Source of the DNA: Saturnia japonica
Lineage: Eukaryota; Arthropoda; Insecta; Lepidoptera; Saturniidae
Direction of reading: 5' to 3'
DNA: 64,000 nucleotides
NCBI GenBank assembly: GCA_033032175.1
Contig: CM065321.1
Location: 17,506,501 to 17,570,500, forward strand
Both the position numbers and the translations under genes were made by a program. The notes beneath the pieces were generated by a model. The model ran no database searches. It was not told the DNA's origin and saw only the letters and a list, made by a program, of their open reading frames with translations. The first letter of the stretch is position 1. Each line of letters begins with the position of its first letter. This document shows positions 23,216 to 35,072 of the stretch, piece after piece.

Positions 23216-24060
23216 TTTCAAAGTGTTAATTAGAATCTAATTATCGCATGTCATTTTCCAATAAATATTTTATTATGCAAATACGATTAAACAACAAAAT
23301 GTAGATATTTTTTTATAGAAAAACAAAGAGGAATTCTAGAAACCCAAGCTTAAAATTTGCCACAGTAGACACATCTAGATGGCATGCAAAAATGTCATGT
23401 CCCATTCGTTTGAAGGGCCTCGGCCGGCGAGCGACGGCTCGACCGTTACTCATAAAGCCTCCAGAACGGCTCATAAATAACAAGAGGCTCGATAGAATAT
23501 ATCTGCAGAGGAGGAGGTCGCTGCGACCAGACAGTCTTATCAACTAACACGATTTACATAAGTCGAACCGTCGCTCATACTACTTGCGATATAGAAAATG
23601 TTAGATCGAGTTATGCACCCTTTGATAAAGAAAACGATAACAAGTATTTTTTTAAGACATTTCTATAATAATTATGTAAATTACTTGGGATTTCATTGCA
23701 ATTATTAATGATTAAAGGAATTTTTAGTTGGATCTTGATCTGCCATATTGTGATTATTATTTTAACTTATTAACTTACGTGTTATGTAATATTTGTGGCA
23801 TTTTATATTAATGGTGGTGTTTATAACTAGAAGTAAGTATTTTGCAACAAAAACTATATGGAATATTTTTACAAGAGAGGCGACATCTTGTTAAAGCGTT
23901 GTGTGAACTCTAAAGAGTAGAAGAAAAACTATATCCATTTGACATTGTCATAATTGTGTATGTACACACTTGTCATATAAGAAGAAAAAATGATTAAAGA
24001 TCCGCAAAAAACGCAATAATTTTACACGAGCCCAAAATAAATATCCACACGTGAAAAATT
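23216..24060. other. Gene-free stretch with a GC-rich patch
   Basis: 23395-23530 is GC-rich and open on the minus strand (frame 23313-23543), but the frame has no recognisable protein. The remainder is AT-rich. Confidence 0.3.
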
Positions 24061-24273
24061 ATGCACATGGATTTAATCGCCCACGGAAAAAACATCACAT
24101 GTATAGATATGCACACATTGAAAAAAAAAAACGCAATGTTTTTATTATGCGAATATAACTGTGATTGCATCGAGCAATTTAAGGTTTTGAGTTTTACGAA
24201 TAATTTTTCCGTTAAAATTCATATACTAGACCTAGATAGACATAACATCAATATTAATAAGAAAAAACTGTAA
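24061..24273 (+). CDS. Hypothetical 70-residue frame
   Basis: ATG-initiated frame to TAA at 24271. The peptide has an uneven, protein-like mix (segments LLCEYNCDCIEQFKVL and VKIHILDLDRHNI). It is AT-rich, so chance is possible. I recognise no family, and no promoter or splice sites were found. Confidence 0.15.
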   Translation: MHMDLIAHGKNITCIDMHTLKKKNAMFLLCEYNCDCIEQFKVLSFTNNFSVKIHILDLDRHNININKKKL

Positions 24274-27200
24274 AACTAATGACCTAAGGCATCAGTCAGC
24301 CAGATCATTATAATATATTGTTAGATTTGTTTGTATTTGGTTTTATTCAGATACATAATTCAATTGTCAGACTTAGTAAAAATTATTTATTAAATATAGA
24401 ACATAAGTATTAATAGCAGTGTTAAAATAATTGATTCACTGTTACACTTAAATGTAAATATAAGACGATGATGATGACTAAGAAATGATCTAAGTTGCTC
24501 TGTTATCATTATCCCATGAACCTTAAGTGTAGATGTATTTTAGATAAATTAATAAAATATAATCACCACATTATGCATGAAAGTAGAATAAGTGTTTTCC
24601 AAAACGTTATTTACCCATTTAGATTGACCAAATGATATTTTTTTTATATATACTAGCTTGGTAAGATTACTGTACAGCTTCTGATGGTAGGTACGGTACA
24701 GTCTACAGACAACGGCGACCGTCCGTGACACGTCAGCAATGGCATTCAGTCAAAGGATAACATTCAAATCATCATATGATTAATGTAAAACCAATTAGTG
24801 ACGTTACTGTAATGCACGATATTCATCATGTCTGTGCTAGTCATAGTGCCATCAGTCCTGAAGATGTTAATGTGTGAAAATAAAACTCATTTCAATTAGA
24901 ATTAAGAGACATAAATACTGATGTAATATAAAATATTTCTGCAAAGTTCTACTCGGAACTAAAGGTTAATATACATTAAAAGCTTTCGCATCCGCACTGA
25001 ACAGTGACGCAGTGTATCCTCGCGTCAAACTGTCAAACTTGATTGAAGTTTATTACTTTTGGCGCAGTACATATCTCTTTTATCGCCATCTGACTGTTCC
25101 ACCCGGCCCTTGTTTTAATAGTGCCGATTCCTCTTACGTAACTTTCAGAGTCTTGACATCTTTGGTTTTTGAACTGTTTTATATGTACTGAGTCAATTAA
25201 GCATGGCACCGTATTCAAAGCATTGATAATAATTAAAAGAAAAGGATAAAATCTATACGTACGAAACCTATACGAAAAAGAACATCTTCAAAAATGTTAT
25301 TTAGGGGATCACTAGTGAACATGACCATGCTTAAATGTCTAAACTAGTAAGCATCACAAGGCCAACAGGTACAAGGCTTTTCCATACTTCATTTCACCGG
25401 TACGAGGTATATTGTCTACAATTATAAATAAACTTCGTTTATTTTCAATTTCAACCTTGAAAAGGCATGTCTCCAAAATACGGACTATCTTGAAGTTATT
25501 TATGTCATAAAACTATAAATCAAATATCATTCAGTTAATTGTAAATTTTCTCAAACCCAACGCTATTTGAATCTTTGAATTGAAGTTAAAGAATTCCTTT
25601 AAAACTAAGAACCATTTCTCATTCTGCTTCCATTCGTATTCCACAAAAGGTCAGTCCATCTCACAATCCTTCAATTACAAAAACGTCAAAGCTACTGTTA
25701 CACGGATCCCATTGAAAAGGGTTCGTCTTAAGTCTGGAGTTACGCTCTGGGAGACGCGCTAGGAGGCGAGCAGGCGCAATATTACGTCACTATTGCTTTT
25801 CCACACTCCAATGAGCTTTCACCTAACTTTATTGTATTATATTATTTTGTTTTAGCAATCAAATCTAAAATATTATAATCATAAAGTCACTTAATATTCT
25901 GGAAACATTAGAATTCAGTATCGAAATCATGACTTATTATAGGCTTTATTTCATCTAAACTCTTGATAACTGGCACTGAATGATTACTTCTATCATATAT
26001 CAGAAGAATGCAATATGGTAGAATAAAATGAATTGCGTGACTAACGTGACTACCATTTATAACAGATCGTGTAACAATTTAAATTTATTAAACTGATTAA
26101 ACTTAAGTTTAAGGTCCGGTATAATGTAGTCGATTATATGAACATCTTTACAAAAGATTATGCTCTTCATAATTCACATATTAGACAAAAATACCATTTT
26201 AAGCTCATAATTTTTTTTTATTTAACAGTCATATTTTACTAATAAAATTTACTTATAGCATACAAGTTCGTGGTTATTCGCAGAAATTCACTTTCAAATT
26301 GAAATTGTTGTATTACCGATTCCATATTATTCCGCACTTCAAAGGACTCGGGTTTATCCTTTACTTATTTCATATTCTTCAGAAGAATTTTTAGAGTGGA
26401 TCTTTGTTCAAACTTTTATGTACAAATCCATTGGAATCTTGTAAAATTGTATTCGTTCTTGGGATGTTCCTTAATTCTGTTATTTTTTAGAAAATAACCT
26501 TTTGCTTATTTGACTTATGTCAATTGAATTTTAATTTACTTTTGTTCGTTCGTTACTCATAAACAGTATGAGTGCAATACTTTTTCATTAGGTGCATTAC
26601 ACGTGCAGTATATAATTTTCTTCATAAGCGCTAATAAATGTAGAAGTTTATTTATTAGCAGACAACTACCAAACTAACGATAAATTATATTGCGGAAGAA
26701 GAATTAAAACAAATAATACTAAGCCTTTAAATGGGCTAATTATAAATATAGCCGGCGAAAACACCCACCAGTTTTAGGAAAAAAAATCCAAACTTGAGAA
26801 TAGTAGCTAAGCTGGTTAGCACTTGAAAATGCCTAACCACCATGCTATGTTAGTAAATATATAGCTAATTACCATATATAGCATACCACACATAACAATA
26901 AAACACTATTGTAAAATTGCTGTAACAACCACACATGATAACGTTTCAATAAGAATATGATTATCAGATTGTCCCAAATATATACAGCTCTTAGAATTGC
27001 TGGTCCAGCAGCAAGAGCCGATCCCGAATATCCCGTAATATGAGAATCTATCGCATTCCCGTCACGGAGGACGTTTCAATATTAATCTTACGCACTCGAT
27101 CGATCGTTGGCAGCTTTTTGTTTTGTTGACTTATCCACTTTTACTCGGAGAGTGACGGATTGCCTGCTGTAGGGTTGCTAACATTGTTTTCGTCTATTTC

Positions 27201-27648
27201 AATTTTTTTTATGCTGCCTCTACACGTTTGCATGTCGTTTTCACACGTATTTGCTTATATTCCTCCAGTGCATTCACATGTTCATTTATGCTCACTTACG
27301 TATTTGTTTCTGAATGCGATGACCATCAAGGTAATTGAGAATGCGTAAACTCATCCCTTAAAAAAAAATTGGGGGCTCTTGATATAATTACAATCTTTTC
27401 CTCTGATAACGGACATTCTGATAATAAGGTCTCTGCATATAAAGCAAATAAAAGATGACGTGTATAAAAACAATTGAACAAGTAACAACAAAATGGAATG
27501 TTATTTCAATTTTTAATCTAAACAGAAAGAAATGAAAAAAATTTCAACTTGTGTTGGAAAATAGCTTCCGTGTTTTCTCGTGATCACAAATATTATTTTT
27601 TATATAATTAAAGCAGCAAACAAAAAATTTATGTAATATAGAAATATA
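24274..27648. other. AT-rich gene-free stretch
   Basis: No supported gene. Around 26745-26850 there is a diverged repeat ('gccggcgaaaacacccacca', then a segment like 14895-14935). 25715-25780 is mildly GC-rich. A frame at 27160-27348 is hydrophobic and probably fortuitous. Confidence 0.4.
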
Positions 27649-27782
27649 CAGAGTGGAAAAACAAACAGCACATGAAGGAAAGGTACATTCAATATTGAAG
27701 ATATAAAATTTTACTCAAAGGAAACATTCTTTAATTTTTGAAATAATAATAATTGCATTTACAGATTTTCTAAAAAGCTTAC
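27649..27782 (+). repeat. Left inverted end of the 1.9-kb element
   Basis: Imperfect inverted partner of 29429-29562, sharing 'aatattgaagat', 'aaaggaaac' and 'atttttgaaataataa'. Confidence 0.75.
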
Positions 27783-28507
27783 CTTTGTCGGAAATTTAAC
27801 CAATTCAAAAATGAAAAATATAAAAGTTAGTTTAATGTTCTTAGATTTCCACGATGAGAATAGGTACCTAAATAAAAGAAATAATAATGTGTGAAGTATC
27901 TGTAATAAGTTACCAACTTTTTAAGGAAATAGTAAAAAGGTTGGTCGACATCACAGGAGACCGAAGAGCTGGCAGCTACCTCGGACAAAGAATTAGTCTA
28001 GCTATTCAAAGGGGGAACGCTGCCAGTATCTTCGGAACCTTGCCTAAAGGGACTCCTTTTAATAATATATTTTAATCTGTAGTTATGTATATATATGTAA
28101 TTATAATAAAATTGCTAGTATTATAATTTACTTTATTCACTTCGAGTAATATTTCCGAGTTACCAACTAAATCATTTCTACATAAAGTAATTGGCAAGAT
28201 TATTGTTACCTACCAACCTTGGAACGTTTATTTTTTAGACGAGATATTATGAGAAATAATTTAAGAGATACCTATTTTTGATTAACGATGTGAAGGGCTA
28301 TAGTTTTAAAACTGGAACGAATACCTCGATAATCTCGTTTTATTTTTTTTATTTTTTTGCTGTTTGTGTTCATTTTACCGTTATTTCATAATAGTTATTT
28401 ATAATGACATATGAATAATAACTTGATGACTTAGAAGTTTGCTTCTAAAAACACAAAGTCTCAAATTATTAGTGAGAGGTATCCGGATAGGTAAATACTG
28501 CCTGTTT

Positions 28508-28850
28508 TTTCATACCACAAAGGTGGTCAGCAAGCATACGGTTCGCTTGATGGTTAGCAGTTACCGTGGGATATAGACGCTTGTAATAATATGGTATTAC
28601 TAGCGCGTTGCTAATGGGTTATTTGGCTGCAATCTTCTGTAGGGTGGAGATATTCGACCAGTCGGACTGCCTTGAGGAGGTAGACATCTTCAAATAAATT
28701 TCTTTACGCACTAGCTCTCTCTTTGATGTTATTGCGAATGGTAGTAAATTTTGTAAACTTTGAAGTCTCAAGAGATGAGTACATCGTCCACAGTGAGTAA
28801 ATTTAGACAACTCCACTTTTCAGTTAAATATGTTGACGTACTTCGATTTT
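28508..28850 (-). repeat. Dispersed repeat (family 'ccaccctacagaa'), copy 3
   Basis: Reverse-oriented relative of 4792-5110, and the longest match of the three. The minus strand has an open frame of about 65 codons (28619-28816, with TSKRELVRKEIYLKMSTSSR) that may be a remnant of the element's coding region; I cannot name the protein. Confidence 0.55.
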
Positions 28851-29146
28851 TGCTGCTGCTTGGCTGATGATACAATCAAATACAATGCAGTCATGATCTG
28901 TAGATACAATAAAATGGATCTCATTTCGAGCAACTAATCAGTTAATTTGTTAAAATGTTTAAAAATAAAAAAAATAATTTATATCTTCTTTATTTAATCA
29001 TTTCATTCCACGTTAGTTCGATATGTACGAATTGTTAAATTTCATAGTCTCTTGTAATTGTACGATACAATGTTTATTCGAGAGATTTTATCCCTATCAT
29101 AGACCCTATCGATTAGTGCAATAACATAGTGAATGTCAGTTTTTTT

Positions 29147-29420
29147 TTTTTGCATTTTTAGTTGCTTTTTTATGGTAAAAAGGGGGCAAACGGGCAGGTG
29201 GCGCACCTGATGGAAAGTGATCACCGCCGCCCACAAACATCCGCAACACCCGAAGGCTCGCAAATACATTGCCGGCCTTTTAAGAAAGAATAAGCTCTCT
29301 TCTTGAAGGATACCAGGTCATAACGGCTCGGAAAGATCTCTAGGCTGGTTCCACAGAGTGGTTATGCGAGGCAGAAAGTGCCTTAAGAAATGCAGTGTTG
29401 TGGAACGCCGCTTCGATTCC
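29147..29420 (+). repeat. Abundant lepidopteran-type interspersed repeat
   Basis: Contains 'gggggcaaacgggcaggtgg', 'gatcaccgccgcccac', 'cattgccggccttttaagaa' and 'ggttccacagagtggtt', a sequence I recognise as highly repeated in moth and butterfly genomes. It lies just inside the right inverted end of the surrounding element, so it is probably a nested insertion. Confidence 0.6.
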
Positions 29421-29428
29421 CGGTACAT

Positions 29429-29562
29429 GTAAGCTTTTAAAAAAACTATGAAAGCAGTTTTTATTATTTCAAAAATAAAAGAACGTTTCCTTTACGTAAA
29501 ATTTATTATCTTCAATATTAAATATACTTTTCCTCCATGTCCCGTTCGATTTTTCCACCCTG
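29429..29562 (-). repeat. Right inverted end of the 1.9-kb element
   Basis: Imperfect inverted partner of 27649-27782, ending 'tttttccaccctg' before TA. Confidence 0.75.
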
Positions 29563-29807
29563 TATATTGAACAGTGGAAAGTTGTGTATAAACCACAAGC
29601 CATGGCAAAAGTGAATCTGTTTCCACTCAGCGACACATATTTCGTATTAATCTCGTATACTCCATTGACGTAGCTCTTTTATTTTCTCTTCAGTTGTTCA
29701 CTTTATTCTGCAAGATATTTTTTTACGCAAGGTTGTAACTTTTACTTATTATAATTTCATGAAATCTCCGTTAAAACAAAAAATTAAGATGAAAATGATT
29801 GATATTT

Positions 29808-30480
29808 TTATTGTATTAGAAAGAGTAAGGTTCCGCAATTATTAATGAACAATGACATCGAACCACGATCACAATTACAAATGTCGATTCTTTCATCAAA
29901 ATTTTCAATCACTTTTTCGCAAAATGGCTGGTTTATTTCATTAATCGCGTCACGGATTTTAAGTTTTAAGGCTGCAATCAATTGGATTGTCTTCGTATAG
30001 ACTTTGTCTTTAACGTAGTCCCACAAAAAATAATCCAGTGGTGTTAAATCACATGACTTAAAGCTGAATTACGTAAAATTATGCAATCGGGTAATTTGGT
30101 TTATAATAAATTTATTGTTTCGGTGGCTGTGAAACTTGTGGCATAATCGTGTTGAAACCACATGCCTGTGATATCCATGTCATCAATAATACGTTAAAAT
30201 TGAGTTGTTAACTTCTCTCTATAGCGTAATCTATTATTGATCGTAATATCATTTCCAGTCGAATTTTATAAAAAAAAAAAACCACCCAATTATGCCACCA
30301 GATCACATAGCGCACCATACAGTGGCACGTTGAGCATTCAAAGACTTTTCAACAATCGCTGTTCAATTTTCAGAAGCCCACACGTGGCTATTTTGCTTAT
30401 CGACGTAACCAGACAAATGAAAATGGGCTTCGTTTGAAAAAACCACACTACACCATACTACATCTATGTTGTTCCGATTT
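29808..30480 (-). pseudogene. Decayed mariner-like transposase
   Basis: Minus-strand relic of an IS630/Tc1/mariner-superfamily transposase, read in more than one frame. From the N-terminal side: a block EAHFHLSGYVDKQNSHVWAS (near 30430-30370) matching the first catalytic block, where the usual Asp before EAHF is Asn (SNEAHF); then ATVWCAM; then a QHDYATSFT block with the second Asp; then SCDLTPLDYFLWDYVKDKVY with the third, running into an open C-terminal frame (29808-30026). The N-terminal DNA-binding domain is missing, and stops and frameshifts interrupt the middle. It resembles the 415-1496 transposase at motif level but is clearly a different, older element. No inverted ends were found. 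Confidence 0.8.
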
Positions 30481-31895
30481 GCCCCATATAAAAAAAAAGT
30501 TCTTGTATATAGTTATGAAGCGATGAACGCACAATCTATTTAACTTCAAATAGTCACTACGTTACAGGTATGATGTGTTATACCGTCATACGTTACAAGA
30601 ACGGTTCTGTATGTCATTACAATTTCAATAAAGCTATAAAATATTAGTTATATCGATTCAAGTGATATTATACAGAAATACGTTAAAATATCATTTAAAC
30701 TTTATTTTATGAACTTATTTATGATAATAATGTTCATTAAGAGTACGGAGTTACAAACAAATACCTATTTCGTTTCTTCTTTAGTAGAAATATATTAGTG
30801 CGACTAGTAACGTCAAAACTCCATTATCATGTGAACGCGACCTGCCTTATTGACAAACCCTTCGAAACGAATTTGTAACAGAATTGTTACTCCAAACTAT
30901 TGAATTTAGCAGGATATGTTCAAGTCACTAGCTCCTTATTCTACTTCACCTACTTTAAAACAACTGGCATTAATGTTGTAAGAAATAATTAAAGATATCG
31001 AATATTTGTAAGAAGGTTTTTTTTAATAAATATATTGCTTGGGCATTGGCGCTTTGCCCGCGGCTTCGCTCGTCAAAGTTAAGCTATATATCAAATTTTA
31101 ACCCAATCTTTTACACCCATAGGCATATAATTTAAAAAGACTATGAAGACGTCTTTTTTACTTTCTAAGTGAATTGCTAAATACTCATTTACATAGCTTT
31201 ATCTTAAGAAGTGACGGATTTTCCTAGAAACATTCATCATGTTTTACACCACCCTAGAGGGTTATGAATTTCCAAAAATCCTTCCTTAGGGTTAACCTAC
31301 AATATAAAAGGAATCCGCCTGCAAATTTTTACAGTCATATAGCTCTGCGTTGATATGTCATTCAGTCAGTCTGTTATTTTTAAATATTTAAAAATGTAGG
31401 ATTCAGTTTCTGAACTATTATAAGATTCTAATATTTCTAAACGGAACATATTGATTCGACGAGTGTTCAGGTCATGCAATCGGTCAGGGTTCACTCTGCA
31501 CTTTGCAAGACGATACGATTAATATATGACGTAATAATTAAGACGAACGACGATGTGTAATGTTACTAATAAGGCGTCTCCGTTTAAAATAAAAGGATTA
31601 TAAAGTATAACCAATTGACGAGCCCCCCCTACATAAATATATATATATATATATATATATTGATTTAGCATTGACTAGATAAGATGTAGTTAGTTTCAGT
31701 TAGTAATACAAAGTGTATAAATTATTTATTGCATATAAACCTTATTTTTAGTTTGCAGCGAAGTTCTTACAGATTTCGTTTATAATTTGCATTTGTTTAA
31801 ATTTTTAGCGGAGGTGAGGAACAGAGACTAAAGTTACTCATCCGCCATAGAAAAGGGAGGATCCTCCGACCAGATGGGTATTATGTCTGGCGGGC
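30481..31895. other. AT-rich gene-free stretch with a repeat fragment
   Basis: 31052-31340 starts 'tttgcccgcggcttcgctcg' and resembles the 14037-type repeat. (AT)n lies at 31637-31660. No gene. Confidence 0.45.
31637..31660. repeat. (AT)n microsatellite
   Basis: Uninterrupted AT dinucleotide run. Confidence 0.9.
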
Positions 31896-32015
31896 AGCTG
31901 CCCCACGTTTTTTTTTTTTTTTTTGAACTGACTACACTGTTAGCCTTAGGGGCCCTATCCAAAAACAGAGCCGCTGCGGCTTTTACAGCTTCACCGGACT
32001 TGGAGCTGCCCCACG
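31896..32015 (-). mobile_element. 96-bp poly(A) retroposon with 12-bp target duplication
   Basis: The element is 31908-32003. On the minus strand it begins 'ccaagtccggtgaagctgta', runs about 80 bp, and ends in 17 A residues. It is flanked by a perfect 12-bp direct repeat (agctgccccacg on the plus strand, at 31896-31907 and 32004-32015). Target duplication plus poly(A) shows insertion by target-primed reverse transcription. Its first 40 bp also occur at 54580-54619 and 57796-57835, downstream of a jockey-type reverse transcriptase. I infer it is the extreme 3' end of that LINE, or a SINE borrowing its tail. It is open in one frame (SGEAVKAAAALFLDRAPKAN), which may be coincidence. Confidence 0.8.
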
Positions 32016-33159
32016 GTTGTGGTCGGGTTCTTGTATATATACTCAATTGAAGAGTTAATTTTTATAGCGCGATGTAGGATGCGTTGTATGTGGCTCGATA
32101 AATTTCGCTATGTGTCGCTATGTAGATGTCGCTACAGATTATTACAGTATAAGGAAATATTTAGCAGTACCTGCAATTATATCCAATTGCATGACTTACA
32201 AAGTTTTCCGCACAGTGTTTTCCTCACCACACTGAACAAACCCATTACAAAAAACCAAATCGTCTCTTGGTATTTATGTATCTGTATATAATATAGTGCC
32301 ATGCTAAATTTATTTTGTTTAATAAATATTAATTAAATTATTTTTAATTAATTATATTAACGGTTATCCGAAATAAAAATACCGAATGTCCGACCGATAT
32401 AAAAATTATAATAAGCCTGAGTAAAACGAGTCTCTTTGATCGCGAAGTAATCCTTACTTAATTAATTCCATTGAGAATATTATGAGAAAAAAAAGTTTTG
32501 TTAAGTATCAAATAAGTAATGGTTCCAACTCCCCGCGGACACTCGACTCCACTTCGCTGTCTAATTTCTCGCAAGTTTTCTCTTCGCATAATTTCCACGG
32601 TGGCTGTCTTTTCAACGGAGCACAATGGGTAACAATTTGCAGACACTCGAAAGCGTCCAATTTTGAGAGGATGAATTTCAAGTGCTGACCTATTTATTCG
32701 AGGGTAGATTGATTTGCTTAGTTACGCAACAATTCATTAAACACTGTTCGAATATAACAATTTGTTTACGGAGCGTTGACGCGTACCAATTGACTTTATC
32801 TCCTTAATAGCCTCCTCGCGAGTAATGGACTACAAATTAGCAAAATATACCTTATCAATACTGACATGTTGTATTTAAACGGCTAATAAAATAAGAATCT
32901 AAAAGTAATTTAATACTTAACTAATTAATTACTTACAAAGTTTATTTACAAACTGAACTTCAAGATCACGTGTCACTTCACTGTATTCAAAGTAAACACT
33001 AGATTTATCCACAAATCCGTTTGTTTTATTCGTATTTATTAATAGTTGTAAGCACAACACTTAACTTTTCAACGAATTGTTTACGATCACATCACTCGAT
33101 TCACAATTAATGGGTTTTCATTAGTTAAGCGGTATTAAACCACCACCGGTTTATCGGGA
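32016..33159. other. Gene-free stretch
   Basis: Mostly AT-rich. 32520-32680 is less AT-rich and open on both strands (plus 32482-32688, minus 32458-32646) without a recognisable protein. Confidence 0.35.
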
Positions 33160-33310
33160 GAAGCGGATGGCGCCCAACGCGGGGCCGCCTGGAGATGGAA
33201 CGAGCGGTGACGTCTAAACGCGTCGGCGTCCGCGTTAATACTGCCGGCTGCGCACGCCTGAACCCGGCCATCCCCTCCCCTTTCCGCGAGCACACCGCGC
33301 TGCAATAATT
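33160..33310. other. CpG-rich islet
   Basis: About 150 bp of strongly CpG-rich DNA (for example 'acgcgtcggcgtccgcgtta'), the densest outside the tandem unit. No coding frame. It could be promoter or first-exon sequence of a host gene. On the minus strand it is followed by AT-rich DNA with no obvious TATA box. Confidence 0.3.
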
Positions 33311-34137
33311 CGGCTCACAAAAAAAAAAAACACATCTGAAGAAAACGTTTCTCTGTCAGTGAACATCAATAGAGCTTTCTCACCATTAAGTGGCAGCACT
33401 TTTTATTAGTTATCTCATTTTATCGGTACTTACTTGGCCATCTACAACGATTTATGCCCAAATTGTACATTACGAGGAACTTCCAACAATTTATTGGTAT
33501 TTTTTCATAACTATGACGATACTGTTGATTTATATTACCACCAGTGACCCAATGTAAACTGGAAAAACATAAAGTGTTTTTTTATAAATAATTGTATGAA
33601 TTCATAGTAACTTTGATTTTAAAACTCAGATTTTAGTTTTTATGACTTCATTCAGTTTTAGATGGATTTATGTTTCTAAGTCTTGCACTAAATAAATTTA
33701 TAGCAATATTAAGGTCAACGTAATTAATAAAGGAACTTGCAATCAATAAATCTTACTCCTTGACTTTTCAATAAATAATTTACTTTAAAACTAAAGAAAT
33801 TAATTAATAGTTTTCTAGGAAAAAAAATTATGTGGACGTTATAAAACCATAAGCTATGCACATTGTCTTTTAGTAAGCAAGGCAAGAATGCGTAAAGATA
33901 GCTGCAATCGAGTACTATCGACTACCTCGACTGTAACGACTACCAGCTATCTAGAGGAGTACAGTGAATTATCTAGACTCTGCATATAATATACTTTCTA
34001 ATTATATTCAAATGCGACTTGAGGAACAATCACTATACCGGGTATATCACAACGCGTTTGGACAATAGTTTCCAGTTGGTATCATTCCGGTAATTCTGTT
34101 TCTTCATTTCACTTTCGTTCATTTCTTTTTTTATGGA

Positions 34138-34500
34138 GTACTAGCAAACCTGGCCACAAGTTGTTGTGCCGTTTTGGAGTTCATATGGATCATTGATCCG
34201 ATAAATACCGTACTTTACAGAATCACCCGCAGGATTAATTTGAAGACTATGTGAAAATTTCATCAAAATCGCTCAAGGTGTTTTGAAGTCCATAGCGAAC
34301 ATACATACAAACCTCGATTTTTGTATACAAGAGGAAGAAGATAGTATTTGGTATGGATCTCACCTGATGGTAAATAAAGGTGAAGCCGGCGATGGATCGC
34401 CCTTACCTACCAAATGCCCGAAGCTAGACTGACTGACTGAAGCTGATGGTGGGCGGGAAGACAGACGCCAGGTGTGTACATCTTCAGAGTACACTAATCA
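34138..34500. repeat. Dispersed repeat fragments
   Basis: 34240-34330 has 'atttcatcaaaatcgctcaa' and 'acatacatacaaacctc', usual at the 3' side of lepidopteran retroposon tails. 34345-34480 has 'gatctcacctgatggtaaa' and 'gaagccggcgatggatcgcc', another common repeat type. 33311-34137 holds nothing recognised. Confidence 0.4.
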
Positions 34501-34610
34501 CGCACTACGCATGTAGAATATGCTTTAATTTTTGATGAAAAGTAATTTCGAGAGAAAGACAAATAAAGCTACCACGATCGAGTAAAAATCTATTACCCAG
34601 TATATAAAAA

Positions 34611-34712
34611 ACCCCTTTTTTCAATTTAGACCCTAAGATAATACTTGTGAACACTAACACTGTTTCGGAAAACATCTCCGCCATCTAAAGAACCGGTAAG
34701 AAATTCGATTAG
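34611..34712 (-). repeat. LINE 3'-tail-like repeat, copy 2
   Basis: Inverse of the 4514 repeat: 'caatttagaccctaagataa' ... 'gaaccggtaagaaattcgat'. Closest to 52241-52352. Confidence 0.5.
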
Positions 34713-35000
34713 GTTTATCAATTTTTTTTTTTTTTTTGTACTATATACGTATTTGCTTACGGTTATTATAATATTTAGTTAATGAATTAGTAATTTTAGA
34801 AAATATGCAGAAATTATTCCAGATTCAACAGAGAACTGTTTCTAGATTTGTTATATCGAACTTTTAGCATATTACTATTTAAAGTAAACTAGTATTTTAA
34901 ACAACACGATTTTGTTATCTATCATAACTCTAAAATAATTATTAAACAGAATTTGCACAGTAAATATTAAATAAATGCAAAGCTATAAGTTTATGGTAAA

Positions 35001-35072
35001 ATGAAATTATATGAAGTGATGTTATTTTATGAAGTGAAGCGAAGTGCGTCGCTCTACACTCGAGAGGTAAGT
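35001..35072 (+). other. Possible short exon with consensus splice donor
   Basis: A 22-codon ATG frame (MKLYEVMLFYEVKRS at its start) runs into GAG|GTAAGT at 35066/35067, a full consensus donor. The frame also stays open past the donor to 35240. No upstream promoter is apparent. Weak evidence for a host exon. Confidence 0.15.

Larger units (their letters stand above)
27649..29562. mobile_element. TA-flanked element with 134-bp inverted ends
   Basis: The segments 27649-27782 and 29429-29562 are inverted repeats of each other, roughly 80% identical by eye. Both start CAG(A/G)GTGGAAAAA and both are bordered by TA (27647-27648, 29563-29564), as expected of a Tc1/mariner-superfamily transposon. 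The 1.65-kb interior has no transposase. It holds a short open frame (27887-28075, with ISLAIQRGNAASIFG, unrecognised) and two other repeats (28508-28850 and 29147-29420) that look like later insertions. The alternative is two copies of one short element in opposite orientation. Confidence 0.6.

Noticed and set aside
27160..27348. Hydrophobic 62-codon frame as a membrane protein
   Set aside because: Composition follows T-rich DNA. There are no supporting signals, and the segment has the look of chance.
30237..30437. 66-codon plus-strand frame
   Set aside because: Antisense to the mariner-like transposase relic at 29808-30480.
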